This document shows, one piece after another, positions 8,457-17,464 of a stretch of 64,000 nucleotides of DNA (position 1 is the stretch's first letter; the number at the start of each line of letters is the position of its first letter). The translations under genes were made by a program, and so were the position numbers. This DNA is from Psychrobacter immobilis. Its GTDB lineage: Bacteria > Pseudomonadota > Gammaproteobacteria > Pseudomonadales > Moraxellaceae. The stretch lies in the NCBI GenBank assembly GCA_904846145.1, contig CAJGZL010000001.1, positions 310,001 through 374,000 of the forward strand, given 5' to 3'. The notes below the pieces were generated by a model. It saw nothing but the letters and a program-made list of their open reading frames with translations, made no database searches and was not told the DNA's origin.

Positions 8457-9446
8457 CTAAGCTAAAGGCTTGATGCCACTCTCAAGGAAATCAAACCAGT
8501 TTTGACCGATAATCTTGCCAGCATCAGCCTCATTAAAGCCGTGCTTGAGCAGACCGTTGTAGATGTTGTCCATACCTTTTTCACCTGCGAACCAAGGCAA
8601 ATTATCTGGCCAGCCTGAATTATTGGCATTGCCTTCGCCATAATCCATCGCTTTTGACCAGCGTCCGTTCCGCATCCACTCCAGCACTGACTGTGGCTGA
8701 TTAAGACATAAATCACTACCTATCGCTAAATGCTCGACACCATATTTATCGGCGCAATCGGCAATCATTCTACAAAAATCATTCAGCGTACAATCACTAC
8801 CATTAGGTAAGTGGAATGGGTATAGGCTAAAGCCTAACAGTCCACCAGCCTTGGTTAAGGCGCTGATGACCGTATCGGATTTGTTCCGTAGTGCCTCATG
8901 AGCAGTAGTCGGATTGGCATGGCTGATACAGATCGGCCGCGACGATATTTCTATCGCCTCAAGCGTTGACTGCTCAGCGCTGTGTGACATATCGATAATC
9001 ATACCAACTCGATTCATCTCCGCTATTGCTTGCTGACCAAAACGCGTCACTCCGCTATCATTTGACTCATAACAACCCGTTGCCAGTAAGCTTTGGTTAT
9101 TGTAAGTCAGCTGCATAATCAGCAAACCCAAACGACGCATCACACTAATTAAGCCAATCTCGTCATCGATTGGTGAGCAGTTTTGCGCGCCAAAGAAAAT
9201 ACCGACTTTGCCTTGCTCTTTTGCCCTCTGGATATCGTTAACGCCATACACAGGCAAAATCAAATCACTGTTATGCTCAAAATGGCTATTCCACTCGGCA
9301 AAACGGGTCATCGTCTGCCGTGCATCCTCGTGATAAACCAAAGTGGCATGTACCGCGTTGATACCACTGGCTTGTAGCATTTTAAAATAGTCACGATCCC
9401 AGTTGCTATATTGCAAACCGTCAATGACGATATGGTCTTGGTACAT
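8457..9446 (-). CDS. Peptidase M19-family protein with incomplete metal site
   Basis: I choose the ATG at 9446 (329 residues) because an AAAGGA ribosome-binding site lies about 8 nt upstream; an earlier start at 9482 has weaker support. The fold is that of M19 (renal or membrane dipeptidase-like) amidohydrolases: MSHS with His155, the SHAN motif with His176, Arg187 in 'ALRNKSD', and IGSDL with Asp245. The usual N-terminal metal motif DGHxD is replaced by DGLQY (residues 9-13), and the bridging glutamate region reads GAQNC with Gln88. It therefore probably does not have the classical binuclear zinc centre. From memory, a similar M19 protein is encoded beside the dimethylglycine demethylase genes in Pseudomonas aeruginosa. 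The operon suggests an amide or imide hydrolysis step in a catabolic pathway, but the substrate is unknown. Confidence 0.85.
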   Translation of the reverse strand: MYQDHIVIDGLQYSNWDRDYFKMLQASGINAVHATLVYHEDARQTMTRFAEWNSHFEHNSDLILPVYGVNDIQRAKEQGKVGIFFGAQNCSPIDDEIGLISVMRRLGLLIMQLTYNNQSLLATGCYESNDSGVTRFGQQAIAEMNRVGMIIDMSHSAEQSTLEAIEISSRPICISHANPTTAHEALRNKSDTVISALTKAGGLLGFSLYPFHLPNGSDCTLNDFCRMIADCADKYGVEHLAIGSDLCLNQPQSVLEWMRNGRWSKAMDYGEGNANNSGWPDNLPWFAGEKGMDNIYNGLLKHGFNEADAGKIIGQNWFDFLESGIKPLA

Positions 9447-9485
9447 GGTTGATTCCTTTAAACTTTTTTTATAAGTAACCATTGG

Positions 9486-10961
9486 CTAATACGCTTTTTG
9501 ATAAGCCGTCTTCACAATGGTATAAAACTCTTTGGCGTACTGACCTTGCTCGCGTGGGCCAAAGCTCGACTGTTTACGTCCACCAAATGGCACATGATAA
9601 TCCGTACCAGCCGTGGCTAGATTGACCATCACGCAGCCTGCTTGCACTTGCTCCTTAAACATCGCGCTATTACGTAAGCTTTGGGTAATAATGCCGCCCG
9701 TTAAACCAAAACGCGTGTCATTAGTCATCGCAATCGCTTCTTCTAAGCTGCTCACGCGCATGACGCAAGCGAGTGGCGCAAATACTTCTTCTTGGTTGAT
9801 ATCCCAGCTGTTATCCGTTTCAGTAAACAAGGTTGGCGACATATAATAGCCATCATGTTTCATCTCTAGACGCTCGCCACCAAAGGCTAAATGGCCTCCC
9901 GCCTGCTTACCTTTTTCGATCCAGTCCATGTTTGACGCGAGCTGCTTATCATCAACCACTGGCCCCATAAAGATACCTTCATCGAGCGCATGACCGACTT
10001 TTAGGGCCTTCATCTTAGCGATGACGCCATCGACAAAGGCATCATGAATACTGTCCATAACAATCAAGCGTGATGAAGCAGTACATTTCTGACCAGAGCC
10101 GCCAAACGCACCCGCAACAGCCGCATCAATAGCGACTTGCAAATCGGCATCATCAGCGATAACGAGCGCATTTTTACTGCCCATTTCCAGCTGGCAACGC
10201 ACGAAGTTTGGCGCAGTAGCCGCAGCGACTTTACGGCCTGTTGGCACAGAGCCTGTAAAGCTAACCGCGTCAATATCTGTTGAATTAATGAGCGCATCAC
10301 CGACTGTTGAGCCGCCACCAAGGAGTAAGTTAAAAGTACCCTCTGGCAAGCCTTGACGATGGATAATCTCCGCTAAGGCGACGGCACTAGCTGGGGTTAA
10401 ATTCGCAGGTTTCCAAATGACAGCATTACCAAAAGCTAAGGCTGGGGCAATTTTCCAAACAGCGGTTGCGGTTGGAAAATTCCAAGGCGAGATAATAGCG
10501 ACCACACCGACCGCTTCACGGGTCACTTCGACTTTGACACCAGGGCGTACAGAGTCCGCAGTATCACCGATTTGACGTAATACTTCGGCCGCGTAGTAAT
10601 GAAAGAACTGCCCCGCACGGTAAATCTCACCACGACCTTCAACAAAAGGCTTGCCTTCCTCTAAAGACAATAAAGTCCCCAGCTCATCGCAACGGGCGAT
10701 CATCTCATCGCCAATCGCTTGTAGAATAGATTGCTTCTTCTCCAACCCTGTTTTTTCCCATTTTGGCTGTGCAAGGCGGGCAGCAGCAATAGCGTCTTTG
10801 ATTTGATCTGTACTGGCTTGCGCAAAGTCGCCAAGACTTTCGCTGGTATTTGATGGATTAATATTCGCGACGGTATCACTACCGCTTTGCCATTCACCAT
10901 TAATATAAAGTGACTGACTTGGGTCTTGTTTTAGAGTGGTTTGTGCAATGGTGGCTGACAT
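9486..10961 (-). CDS. NAD(P)-dependent aldehyde dehydrogenase
   Basis: The 491-residue protein (ATG at 10961 with an AAGGA ribosome-binding site) is a full-length class of the aldehyde dehydrogenase superfamily. Visible motifs are the nucleotide-binding 'FTGSVPTGR', the general-base region 'LEMGSKNALV' and the catalytic Cys293 in 'GQKCTASSR'. The wording around the catalytic cysteine resembles alpha-ketoglutaric semialdehyde dehydrogenases and related dioxovalerate dehydrogenases. It would oxidise an aldehyde or semialdehyde intermediate to an acid. It is the second gene of the operon, 88 bp after ridA and 39 bp before the M19 gene. The substrate cannot be told from sequence. Confidence 0.92.
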   Translation of the reverse strand: MSATIAQTTLKQDPSQSLYINGEWQSGSDTVANINPSNTSESLGDFAQASTDQIKDAIAAARLAQPKWEKTGLEKKQSILQAIGDEMIARCDELGTLLSLEEGKPFVEGRGEIYRAGQFFHYYAAEVLRQIGDTADSVRPGVKVEVTREAVGVVAIISPWNFPTATAVWKIAPALAFGNAVIWKPANLTPASAVALAEIIHRQGLPEGTFNLLLGGGSTVGDALINSTDIDAVSFTGSVPTGRKVAAATAPNFVRCQLEMGSKNALVIADDADLQVAIDAAVAGAFGGSGQKCTASSRLIVMDSIHDAFVDGVIAKMKALKVGHALDEGIFMGPVVDDKQLASNMDWIEKGKQAGGHLAFGGERLEMKHDGYYMSPTLFTETDNSWDINQEEVFAPLACVMRVSSLEEAIAMTNDTRFGLTGGIITQSLRNSAMFKEQVQAGCVMVNLATAGTDYHVPFGGRKQSSFGPREQGQYAKEFYTIVKTAYQKAY

Positions 10962-11049
10962 AAGATATTCCTTAATAAAACGATTAAAAATTAGTAAAAA
11001 GAACAGCAAAAATTTATATTTAGTAAATAATAGGTCAAAAAATCAACTA

Positions 11050-11439
11050 TTAAGGCACCGCAGCATAGACGACGAGCTCAACGAGCATCTCTTCGCGCGC
11101 TAGTCCCGATATCACAAGAGCGGCACGATTTGGGTAAGGCGCAGTAAAGTATTCGGTATAGATTTGATTGACAGTCTTGAGATACTCACGATCAGTGACA
11201 TAGATCAGCACCTGTAGTACCGCATCCATGCTTGCGCCCGCACATTCTAGCGTGTGCTTTAAGTTATCAAAAGTCTGCCTTGCTTGCGCTTCGATACCAC
11301 CTGCAACTACCTCACCTTTATCATCGATAGGAATCTGCGCGGTATATAGGGTGCCGTTACTAGTCACTGCCCACTCAAGGGGCGCTTTGGAAGCATAAAG
11401 TTGGGTTTTAACTGCTTGCTTAGTTGAGTGGCTGCTCAT
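11050..11439 (-). CDS. RidA/YjgF family protein
   Basis: This 129-residue protein matches the RidA family in length and motifs: 'GTLYTAQIPID' near residue 30, 'VLIYVTDREY' near 95, and the C-terminal 'YPNRAALV' with the conserved arginine followed by 'LVELVVYAAVP'. Canonical RidA proteins hydrolyse reactive enamine or imine intermediates released by PLP enzymes or by oxidative steps. Family members in catabolic operons often act on a pathway-specific imine. It is the first gene of the operon and is read away from the LysR gene. The conserved Arg suggests an active imine deaminase. Confidence 0.88.
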   Translation of the reverse strand: MSSHSTKQAVKTQLYASKAPLEWAVTSNGTLYTAQIPIDDKGEVVAGGIEAQARQTFDNLKHTLECAGASMDAVLQVLIYVTDREYLKTVNQIYTEYFTAPYPNRAALVISGLAREEMLVELVVYAAVP

Positions 11440-11621
11440 CTGCTATATCCTTTAAATATTTAGGTAATCAATTTTGCTATTGGCTTTTTGCTCAACTCTT
11501 ATGCTACGCAACTAAATGAGATAAATCTAACCAATTAAATATTAAATATGATAGATTTAATTTATCACTTAGCATTTTAATTTTTATGAGAGCTGTAGTG
11601 ATGAAAAGGAAGCTGACTATT
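11440..11621. promoter_or_regulatory. Divergent promoter region between ridA-like gene and lysR
   Basis: This 180-bp AT-rich region separates the LysR regulator from the operon it probably controls. It contains an inverted repeat with arms TAAATCTA (11522-11529) and TAGATTTA (11552-11559) separated by 22 bp. The arms are candidate half-sites for a LysR tetramer, which usually binds between its own gene and the target. The assignment is by position and symmetry only. Confidence 0.4.
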
Positions 11622-12518
11622 ATGAAACTACAACAGTTAAAGCATTTTTTATTGGTAATAGAAGAAGGTGGCTTTCGCGCCGCAGCAGATCGCGCCAATC
11701 GTACGCAAGCGGCATTGTCGTCATCGATAAAGGAGCTGGAGAAAACGCTAGGTCAGCCATTATTTGAGAGTGGCAATAGCGCAACCTTGACGCCATTTGG
11801 CGCAAGCTGCTTACCTAAGATTGAGACATTTTGGCAAGCCTATCAAGTGTTGGATGCGGATTTAAAAGCGTCTGCTTTAGGTAATAAAGGTAAAATAAGA
11901 ATCGCCAGCGTGCCGTCATTGGTGACGAAGCTACTGCCTAATGTCTTGTATGAATACTCAAAACAATATCCCGATATCGAAATCGTGTTGATAGATGATA
12001 ATTCTGTTGGGGTGGCTAATAGGCTGCTAGCAGGTGAAGTGGATCTAGCACTGGGTAATTGTGCTAGCATAAGTCAGATAGATATCGACTTTACGCCGTT
12101 GTTATCAGATCCTATCGGCGTAGTTTGTCTAAAAGACAATATGCTAACTCAGTCGCTAAAGAATGGTAAAAAACAAGGTCTTAAATGGCAACAATTAACC
12201 CCTCAACCTTTTATCTACAACGGTACTTGTAGACTACTTGAGAACACGCCAGCTGAAGCTCTTAATCGACAAGCGCGTTATACGGTTGAGAACATCACAT
12301 CCCTATTCTCTTTATTACGTAACGATTTGGGTATTACTACTTTGCCTGAGCTGGCTTTTCCAACCAATGAGCCAGAATTAGTCTGGTTACCTTTGCTTGA
12401 ACCCGTATTGACCCGTCAGATTGGTATTTTTAAGCTGGCTAACAAATCAGTTTCGCCCGCTGCTGGGGCTTTTTATGAGCTATGTATTGAGCACGTGCAA
12501 GAACATTACTCGATATAA
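11622..12518 (+). CDS. LysR-type transcriptional regulator
   Basis: The 298-residue protein begins 'MKLQQLKHFLLVIEEGGF', the typical start of LysR regulators. A winged HTH at about 16-37 ('GFRAAADRANRTQAALSSSI') is followed by the 'LEKTLGQPLFES' helix and a two-lobe effector domain (about 90-295). The ATG at 11622 is chosen for its fit to the family start; in-frame ATGs lie at 11586 and 11601. It is transcribed away from the ridA-aldehyde dehydrogenase-M19-BCCT operon, the usual layout for a LysR activator responding to the pathway substrate. The permease gene begins 16 bp downstream on the same strand. Confidence 0.9.
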   Translation: MKLQQLKHFLLVIEEGGFRAAADRANRTQAALSSSIKELEKTLGQPLFESGNSATLTPFGASCLPKIETFWQAYQVLDADLKASALGNKGKIRIASVPSLVTKLLPNVLYEYSKQYPDIEIVLIDDNSVGVANRLLAGEVDLALGNCASISQIDIDFTPLLSDPIGVVCLKDNMLTQSLKNGKKQGLKWQQLTPQPFIYNGTCRLLENTPAEALNRQARYTVENITSLFSLLRNDLGITTLPELAFPTNEPELVWLPLLEPVLTRQIGIFKLANKSVSPAAGAFYELCIEHVQEHYSI

Positions 12519-12534
12519 AGGGTTAAAAAAATTT

Positions 12535-13311
12535 ATGATGCTTATGATTTTAGATCTTGTGCAAGCTATTCCTACTTGGCATTTGGTAGGGTTGTTCTTA
12601 GCGGGCATGATCGCTTTTATTATTTCTACTATTTCAGGTGGTGGCGGTGCGTTATTACTTATTCCGGTGACAGCTTGGATGCTTGGTGCTTCCGCAGCGC
12701 CTCCCGTGATTAATTTAGGTACTTTTATCAGCCGTCCTGCCCGTCTCTATCTATTTTGGCAGGATATCGACTGGTCATTGATTAAATACTATGCGCCAAG
12801 TGCGATTGTCGGCGCTTGGCTATCAGCATTATTATTTAGCCGTTTGAATGCCGAATGGATTCAATTATTGGTCGGCGTGTTCTTGGTCTCTACCGTTTTT
12901 CAATATCGGTTTGGCAAAGTGTCTAAAGCCTTTGCTATGCCAAAAATAGGCTTTATACCTTTAGGATTTGTAACCGCTTTTATTAGTACCTTAGTTGGAG
13001 GGCTTGGGCCTATATTGAATCCTTTTTATATGAATACTGGGCTACAAAAAGAAGATCTTATCGCCACCAAAACCGCTAATTCGTTTTTTGTGGGTATCGC
13101 TCAAATAGGCAGCTATGCTTTTTTTGGCATCTTAACCGCGCAGCTTTGGATTTATGGTCTGGCGTTGGGACTAGGCGCAGTGATTGGTAATATCATTGGC
13201 AAACGGTTTTTGGCAGGTATGAGTGTTCGCCAGTTTAGAGTGATGGTAATTCTATTAATGGTGATTAGCGGTTTGGTTATGGTGTTTAAAAATATTGAGG
13301 TATTGTTTTGA
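12535..13311 (+). CDS. TauE/SafE (TSUP) family permease
   Basis: The protein has about eight hydrophobic segments and the family features 'FIISTISGGGGALLLIPV' and, in the second half, 'FISTLVGGLGPILNPF', which are the two internal repeat motifs of the TSUP family. Members export or import sulfite, organosulfonates and other anions across the inner membrane. I place the start at ATG 12535 (258 residues), 16 bp after the lysR stop, with an AAAGGG upstream; the frame is open further back inside lysR. ATGs at 12538 and 12544 are alternatives. Co-transcription with lysR suggests a role in the same pathway, possibly export of an anionic product. Confidence 0.85.
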   Translation: MMLMILDLVQAIPTWHLVGLFLAGMIAFIISTISGGGGALLLIPVTAWMLGASAAPPVINLGTFISRPARLYLFWQDIDWSLIKYYAPSAIVGAWLSALLFSRLNAEWIQLLVGVFLVSTVFQYRFGKVSKAFAMPKIGFIPLGFVTAFISTLVGGLGPILNPFYMNTGLQKEDLIATKTANSFFVGIAQIGSYAFFGILTAQLWIYGLALGLGAVIGNIIGKRFLAGMSVRQFRVMVILLMVISGLVMVFKNIEVLF

Positions 13312-13338
13312 AGCCTCATTAGCCTGATAAATTATCAA

Positions 13339-14574
13339 CTACCTCGCCAAATAAGCCGTCATATCTTCAACCCCATGCAAGGTCATCGGATACATCTTAT
13401 TATCGAATAGCTTTTGAATCTCATTAATGGTTTGGGTATACGACCAAAACGCAGCTTCTTCAGGATTAAGCCAAGCTACCTTATCAAAATGCGCCAGTAC
13501 CCGCTTTAGCCAAACCACACCCGCCTCATTATTCATATACTCAACGCTACCACCGACGGTAAACAGCTCATAGGGCGACATCGACGCGTCTCCAACGAAT
13601 ATCACCCGATACTCACGACCATATTTATTTAATAGCTCATAGGTCGGCATCGGCGCACTGTGACGACGGTTATTATCCTTCCATACATAATCATAAAGAC
13701 AGTTATGAAAATAAAAAAAGTCCAGCGTTTTAAATTCATTCTTAGCGGCAGAAAATAGCTTTTCTAACGCCTCAACATGGATATCCATACTGCCACCGAC
13801 ATCGAACAGCATCAGCACTTTGACTCGATTACGGCGCTCCGCTTGCATATGAATATCAAGCACACCTTTTTTGGCCGTGCGGCGTACCGTCTCTTTGATG
13901 TCCAATTCATCTGCTTGACCAGTACGCGCGAACTGACGCAGACTACGTAGCGCCATCTGAATCTGCCGCGTACCCAACTGCTTGTCATCATCCAAGTTAC
14001 GATATTTACGCTGCTCCCAGACTTTGACCGCGCTACCTTTACGGGATTCACCGCCAACGCGCACCCCTTCTGGGTGATCACCATGAGCACCAAAGGGTGA
14101 GCTGCCACCCGTACCGACCCATTTACTACCGCCTTGATGGCGCTCTTTTTGTTCCTCAAGCCGCTCTTGCAAAGCTTTCATCAACTCCTCAAGCGAGCCG
14201 TATTTTTTGAGCAGTCGCCGTTGCTCGTCAGTCAGATTGTTGGGATCAAGCTTTAGATCCAGCCACTCTTGTGGAATATCGGTCAACTTATTCATTAGCT
14301 CGTCAATATCTAAGCTATCAACCCCGTCAAAATAATCCGCCATCGCCCTATCAAACTTGTCAAAATGACGTTCGTCTTTTACCATACACAGACGAATCAG
14401 TCGATACATGTCTTCACGACTGGCAAAAGCTGGCTCTGAACTTTCTGAAGTTTGAACGTCAAAACTCGCCTGCATCATCAGACCCTGATCAAGCGCAGCA
14501 TTTAGATCGAGCAATTCGCGAGTGCTGACAGGCACGCCGTAACTACGCAAGGTATAGAAAAGTTTTATAAACAT
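13339..14574 (-). CDS. VWA-domain protein, CoxE family
   Basis: The 411-residue protein has an N-terminal helical region, a Gly-rich linker (about 148-185) and a C-terminal von Willebrand A domain with a MIDAS motif DVGGSMD (258-264). The 'FYTLRSYGVPVSTREL' start is typical of CoxE-like proteins. These work with a MoxR AAA+ ATPase as chaperones that insert metals or activate enzymes; in carboxydotrophs the pair CoxD/CoxE matures CO dehydrogenase. Its partner AAA+ gene lies immediately upstream at 14635-15483, with a 60-bp gap. No obvious client enzyme gene is nearby, so the target is unknown. It is convergent with the TSUP gene, only 27 bp apart. Confidence 0.88.
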   Translation of the reverse strand: MFIKLFYTLRSYGVPVSTRELLDLNAALDQGLMMQASFDVQTSESSEPAFASREDMYRLIRLCMVKDERHFDKFDRAMADYFDGVDSLDIDELMNKLTDIPQEWLDLKLDPNNLTDEQRRLLKKYGSLEELMKALQERLEEQKERHQGGSKWVGTGGSSPFGAHGDHPEGVRVGGESRKGSAVKVWEQRKYRNLDDDKQLGTRQIQMALRSLRQFARTGQADELDIKETVRRTAKKGVLDIHMQAERRNRVKVLMLFDVGGSMDIHVEALEKLFSAAKNEFKTLDFFYFHNCLYDYVWKDNNRRHSAPMPTYELLNKYGREYRVIFVGDASMSPYELFTVGGSVEYMNNEAGVVWLKRVLAHFDKVAWLNPEEAAFWSYTQTINEIQKLFDNKMYPMTLHGVEDMTAYLAR

Positions 14575-14634
14575 AAGGCAAGCCCTATCAATAAATAAGT
14601 GTAGCGAATTTTATTAGCTGATAAATCGCAGTCT

Positions 14635-15483
14635 TTAACGACGCATCATATTGGCAAAGCGCTGCAAAAGATTGACATCCGCTTCGTTCTTAAGCAATGC
14701 ACCATATAGCGGTGGAATTGACTTCGCGCCGCGCAAGTTTTCTTCCAGCTCTTCTTGCGCCATGTCGTCTGCTAATAACAATGTCAGCCAATCGACTAAC
14801 TCAGATGTTGAAGGTGGCTTTTTGAGGCCTTGCACATTACGCAATTTGTAGAAAATATCGAGCGCATCGTTAACTAATTTTTCTTGAATATTAGGAAAAT
14901 GCACATCGATAATCTGACGCATCGTTGACTCATCAGGGAAGTCAATGTAGTGAAAGAAACAACGACGCAAAAAGGCATCAGGCAGCTCTTTTTCATTGTT
15001 GGAAGTAATGATAACCACAGGACGCTGCTCAGCAGTGATGGTCTCGCCTGTCTCATAGACATAAAATGACATTTTATCCAGCTCATGCAGTAAATCATTA
15101 GGGAATTCAATATCGGCTTTATCTACTTCATCGATCAATAGCACACTACGCTCTTTACTAGTAAAAGCATCCCATAGTTTACCGGGCTTGATATAATTAC
15201 CAATCTCATAGACTTTATCATCGCCCAACTGCGAATCACGCAACCGCGATACCGCATCGTACTCATACAGACCTTGCTCAGCTTTCGTCGTCGATTTGAT
15301 ATGCCAAGTAATTAATGGCATACCCAAACTAGCGGCAACTTCTTCTGCCAGTAACGTCTTACCCGTACCCGGCTCACCTTTGATAAGTAGTGGTTTTTGC
15401 AAGGTCATCGCGGCATTGACTGCTAACTGCAGATCATCAGTGGCGATATAGCTATCAGTGCCTGTAAATCTTTTTTTTGACAT
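14635..15483 (-). CDS. MoxR-family AAA+ ATPase
   Basis: This 282-residue ATPase has Walker A GEPGTGKT (36-43), Walker B LLIDEVD (114-120), a sensor-1 'ITSNNEKELPDAF' and the arginine finger in 'LRRCFF'. Length and sequence match the MoxR subgroup that pairs with VWA proteins (CoxD-like). The family couples ATP hydrolysis to maturation of a partner complex in the cytoplasm. It is followed on the same strand by the CoxE-like VWA gene, so the two form a chaperone operon. The upstream 290-bp gap contains a terminator belonging to the preceding gene. Confidence 0.93.
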   Translation of the reverse strand: MSKKRFTGTDSYIATDDLQLAVNAAMTLQKPLLIKGEPGTGKTLLAEEVAASLGMPLITWHIKSTTKAEQGLYEYDAVSRLRDSQLGDDKVYEIGNYIKPGKLWDAFTSKERSVLLIDEVDKADIEFPNDLLHELDKMSFYVYETGETITAEQRPVVIITSNNEKELPDAFLRRCFFHYIDFPDESTMRQIIDVHFPNIQEKLVNDALDIFYKLRNVQGLKKPPSTSELVDWLTLLLADDMAQEELEENLRGAKSIPPLYGALLKNEADVNLLQRFANMMRR

Positions 15484-15694
15484 AGTATAGATCTCAGTAT
15501 TTTCTTAGGTAGAGTTAAGTGTTTTGGCTGTTGTTCAAAGCTGTCGTAAAAAGGGGTTATAAATAGTGATTTAGAGTAGCACAGCATCTAACAATGCCAA
15601 AATACTCATGCGTCTGCGCTTTTATAAATAGCATAAATGATATGAGTAAATGATCACTGACTAACTTTTAAAAGACCTATCAAATAGCGCCCAT

Positions 15695-15724
15695 AAAAAA
15701 AGACACGAAACTGTGTCTTTTTTT
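15695..15724 (-). terminator. Rho-independent terminator
   Basis: Perfect 12-bp arms (15695-15706 and 15713-15724) flank a 6-nt loop, with a GACAC/GTGTC core and seven A or T at the ends. It lies 47 bp after the stop of the minus-strand membrane protein gene at 15771. The symmetry means it could also act on the plus strand. Confidence 0.85.
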
Positions 15725-15770
15725 CATTGAACAAGTTATATCATTAGCAAGTTATATTATCAGTAAAATA

Positions 15771-16592
15771 CTACTTGTCATCGTCACTATTGTTTTCGAT
15801 ACTTACAACATCTTTCGTCATTTTTTTACTATAAAAACCTTCAACTGGCTTTCTAGCTACACGTTCTTCTTTGATAGTAGGAGCAGTTGGAATAATAGGA
15901 GTAGTTGGCGCAATGTCACTGACTGCCTCGCCTTTAAGCTCAGATTCAGGCTCACTCTTAGCGGTTATAGACTCTGTAGGCGCAAAAGCTGATTTTTTGG
16001 CAGCATTCTTTTTGAGCATGGCAAAGGGCAACAGCTCTTTATCTTTGGCTGGTACTGAGGTCGGTATTGGCTCATCTGTTGCTACCATGTCTTTTGCTAA
16101 ATAGTTACCGCCCGCCAGCTGCATGTTCGCGATAGTATCAGCAGAAGCATGTTGGCGCGCTTTATCTAAGCTTGACTCAAAGGCCCCGCGGATCAATTGC
16201 CAAACAAAACCGATGAACAGTCCTGTAACTAATACGACTAGTATTGGTATCGCATTAGCTACTGCGCCTGCAGTATCTTTCATCATAACCGCATAAACGA
16301 CACTGATGCTAGCAGGTGCAATCGTGCTCGGATCACTCAGTGCCGTGCCTGGTGCAAGCAGTACCGCAAATAGCACCATCCAGCTCATACCACCGAGTGG
16401 ACGCGGTATTACCCGAGCGACTAATAGCCAAAGTATCAATACGATGATAGAGAAGCCAAGATAAGCATACATAGGCAGATCATCAGCGGGTACACCACTC
16501 ACCATCTGGCTCCACCAAATAACAATCTCACCGAGAATGTCGCTTAGCCCCTCAAGTGGTAAGCTTTGTAAGATACTTCTAAAAAAGTCCAT
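15771..16592 (-). CDS. Conserved membrane protein of unknown function (273 aa)
   Basis: Three hydrophobic segments are visible at about 43-62, 70-80 (weaker) and 110-132. They are followed by a long polar C-terminal tail rich in Lys, Pro, Glu and Ser (about 150-273) that looks disordered and probably lies in the cytoplasm. I recognise no domain. The first half reads like an inner-membrane anchor, and the 'ARVIPRPLGGMSWMVLFAVLLAPG' region may be a conserved core. It is a single-gene unit with a terminator at 15695-15724. Function is unknown. Confidence 0.65.
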   Translation of the reverse strand: MDFFRSILQSLPLEGLSDILGEIVIWWSQMVSGVPADDLPMYAYLGFSIIVLILWLLVARVIPRPLGGMSWMVLFAVLLAPGTALSDPSTIAPASISVVYAVMMKDTAGAVANAIPILVVLVTGLFIGFVWQLIRGAFESSLDKARQHASADTIANMQLAGGNYLAKDMVATDEPIPTSVPAKDKELLPFAMLKKNAAKKSAFAPTESITAKSEPESELKGEAVSDIAPTTPIIPTAPTIKEERVARKPVEGFYSKKMTKDVVSIENNSDDDK

Positions 16593-16775
16593 GACGATTT
16601 AGCTACCTGAATTATGCTTTAATGAAAAAGTTGTACACTCTAATAAGCGCTAGTTTATCACGACTTTATAGACCATGTTAAACATTAACTACCTATCAAG
16701 ATAAGCTTTATCAGCAACTAACTGTCAGTAGCTAACCATCAATAACTCATCCTTATGACAATAGCAGTGACAATA

Positions 16776-17096
16776 CTAATCATAAATATTATCTTGAGCC
16801 TCGCGAGCACGCATCTCAGCTTGTTTACGCATAACGTCTTGCGGTGGCAGCTGTACAAAGTAGCCTTGCGACTGCAATTTTGCTAATACTTCCTCTTTAT
16901 CGACTCGCGCCAGCTTTGGGGTAGCGTCTAGGTCTAAATGCATCACAAACTTACTAACACCCAAACCGGCCCGAAAGTCTTTTGGCAACACGCTTAGCCA
17001 ATCTTTGATCTCGTCAGTATCATTAGGATAATCTGGACGAGCAATATAAACATACATATCATCATGCTTAGGGAATTTATAAATATCACAATGCAT
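16776..17096 (-). CDS. ycgL: YcgL domain-containing protein
   Basis: The 106-residue protein matches the small YcgL family: it starts 'MHCDIYKFPKHDDMYVYI', has 'FVMHLDLDATPKLARVDKEEV' in the middle and 'LQSQGYFVQLPP' near the end, where the family has the Gly-Phe/Tyr-x-x-Gln-Leu-Pro-Pro signature. The family has a known fold but no established function. It is often encoded next to rnd in other gammaproteobacteria; here rnd lies about 9 kb away. An AGAGGT ribosome-binding site precedes the ATG at 17096. Confidence 0.85.
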   Translation of the reverse strand: MHCDIYKFPKHDDMYVYIARPDYPNDTDEIKDWLSVLPKDFRAGLGVSKFVMHLDLDATPKLARVDKEEVLAKLQSQGYFVQLPPQDVMRKQAEMRAREAQDNIYD

Positions 17097-17464
17097 AGAA
17101 TAGACCTCTATAAGAATGGAATTTGAGCAATGTATAGGTAATGGTTGCTAGCCTAGCATAAATCTCTTTTATATCAGTAGTGACATTATGTATGACGTAT
17201 GAGTAGCATTATCGCTTTTACCTTAACCGTTCATACGTTGGGCATCGGACACAAATTTTTTGCAAGTAATACAGATAGATTAATAGGCAAAAGTCAGTAC
17301 ACGATTTTATCTATACTTTGACGCCTGAGCACTATTATGTTGTAAATACTATGCCACTATAAATCTAAGTAGCCATAAAACTAACTTTTTATAGCAGTTG
17401 TTACTTTTAATCTATTTAGTGACTTGTAAAAGGCCGGTGAACCTTTCATAATAATAGCGTTTCT

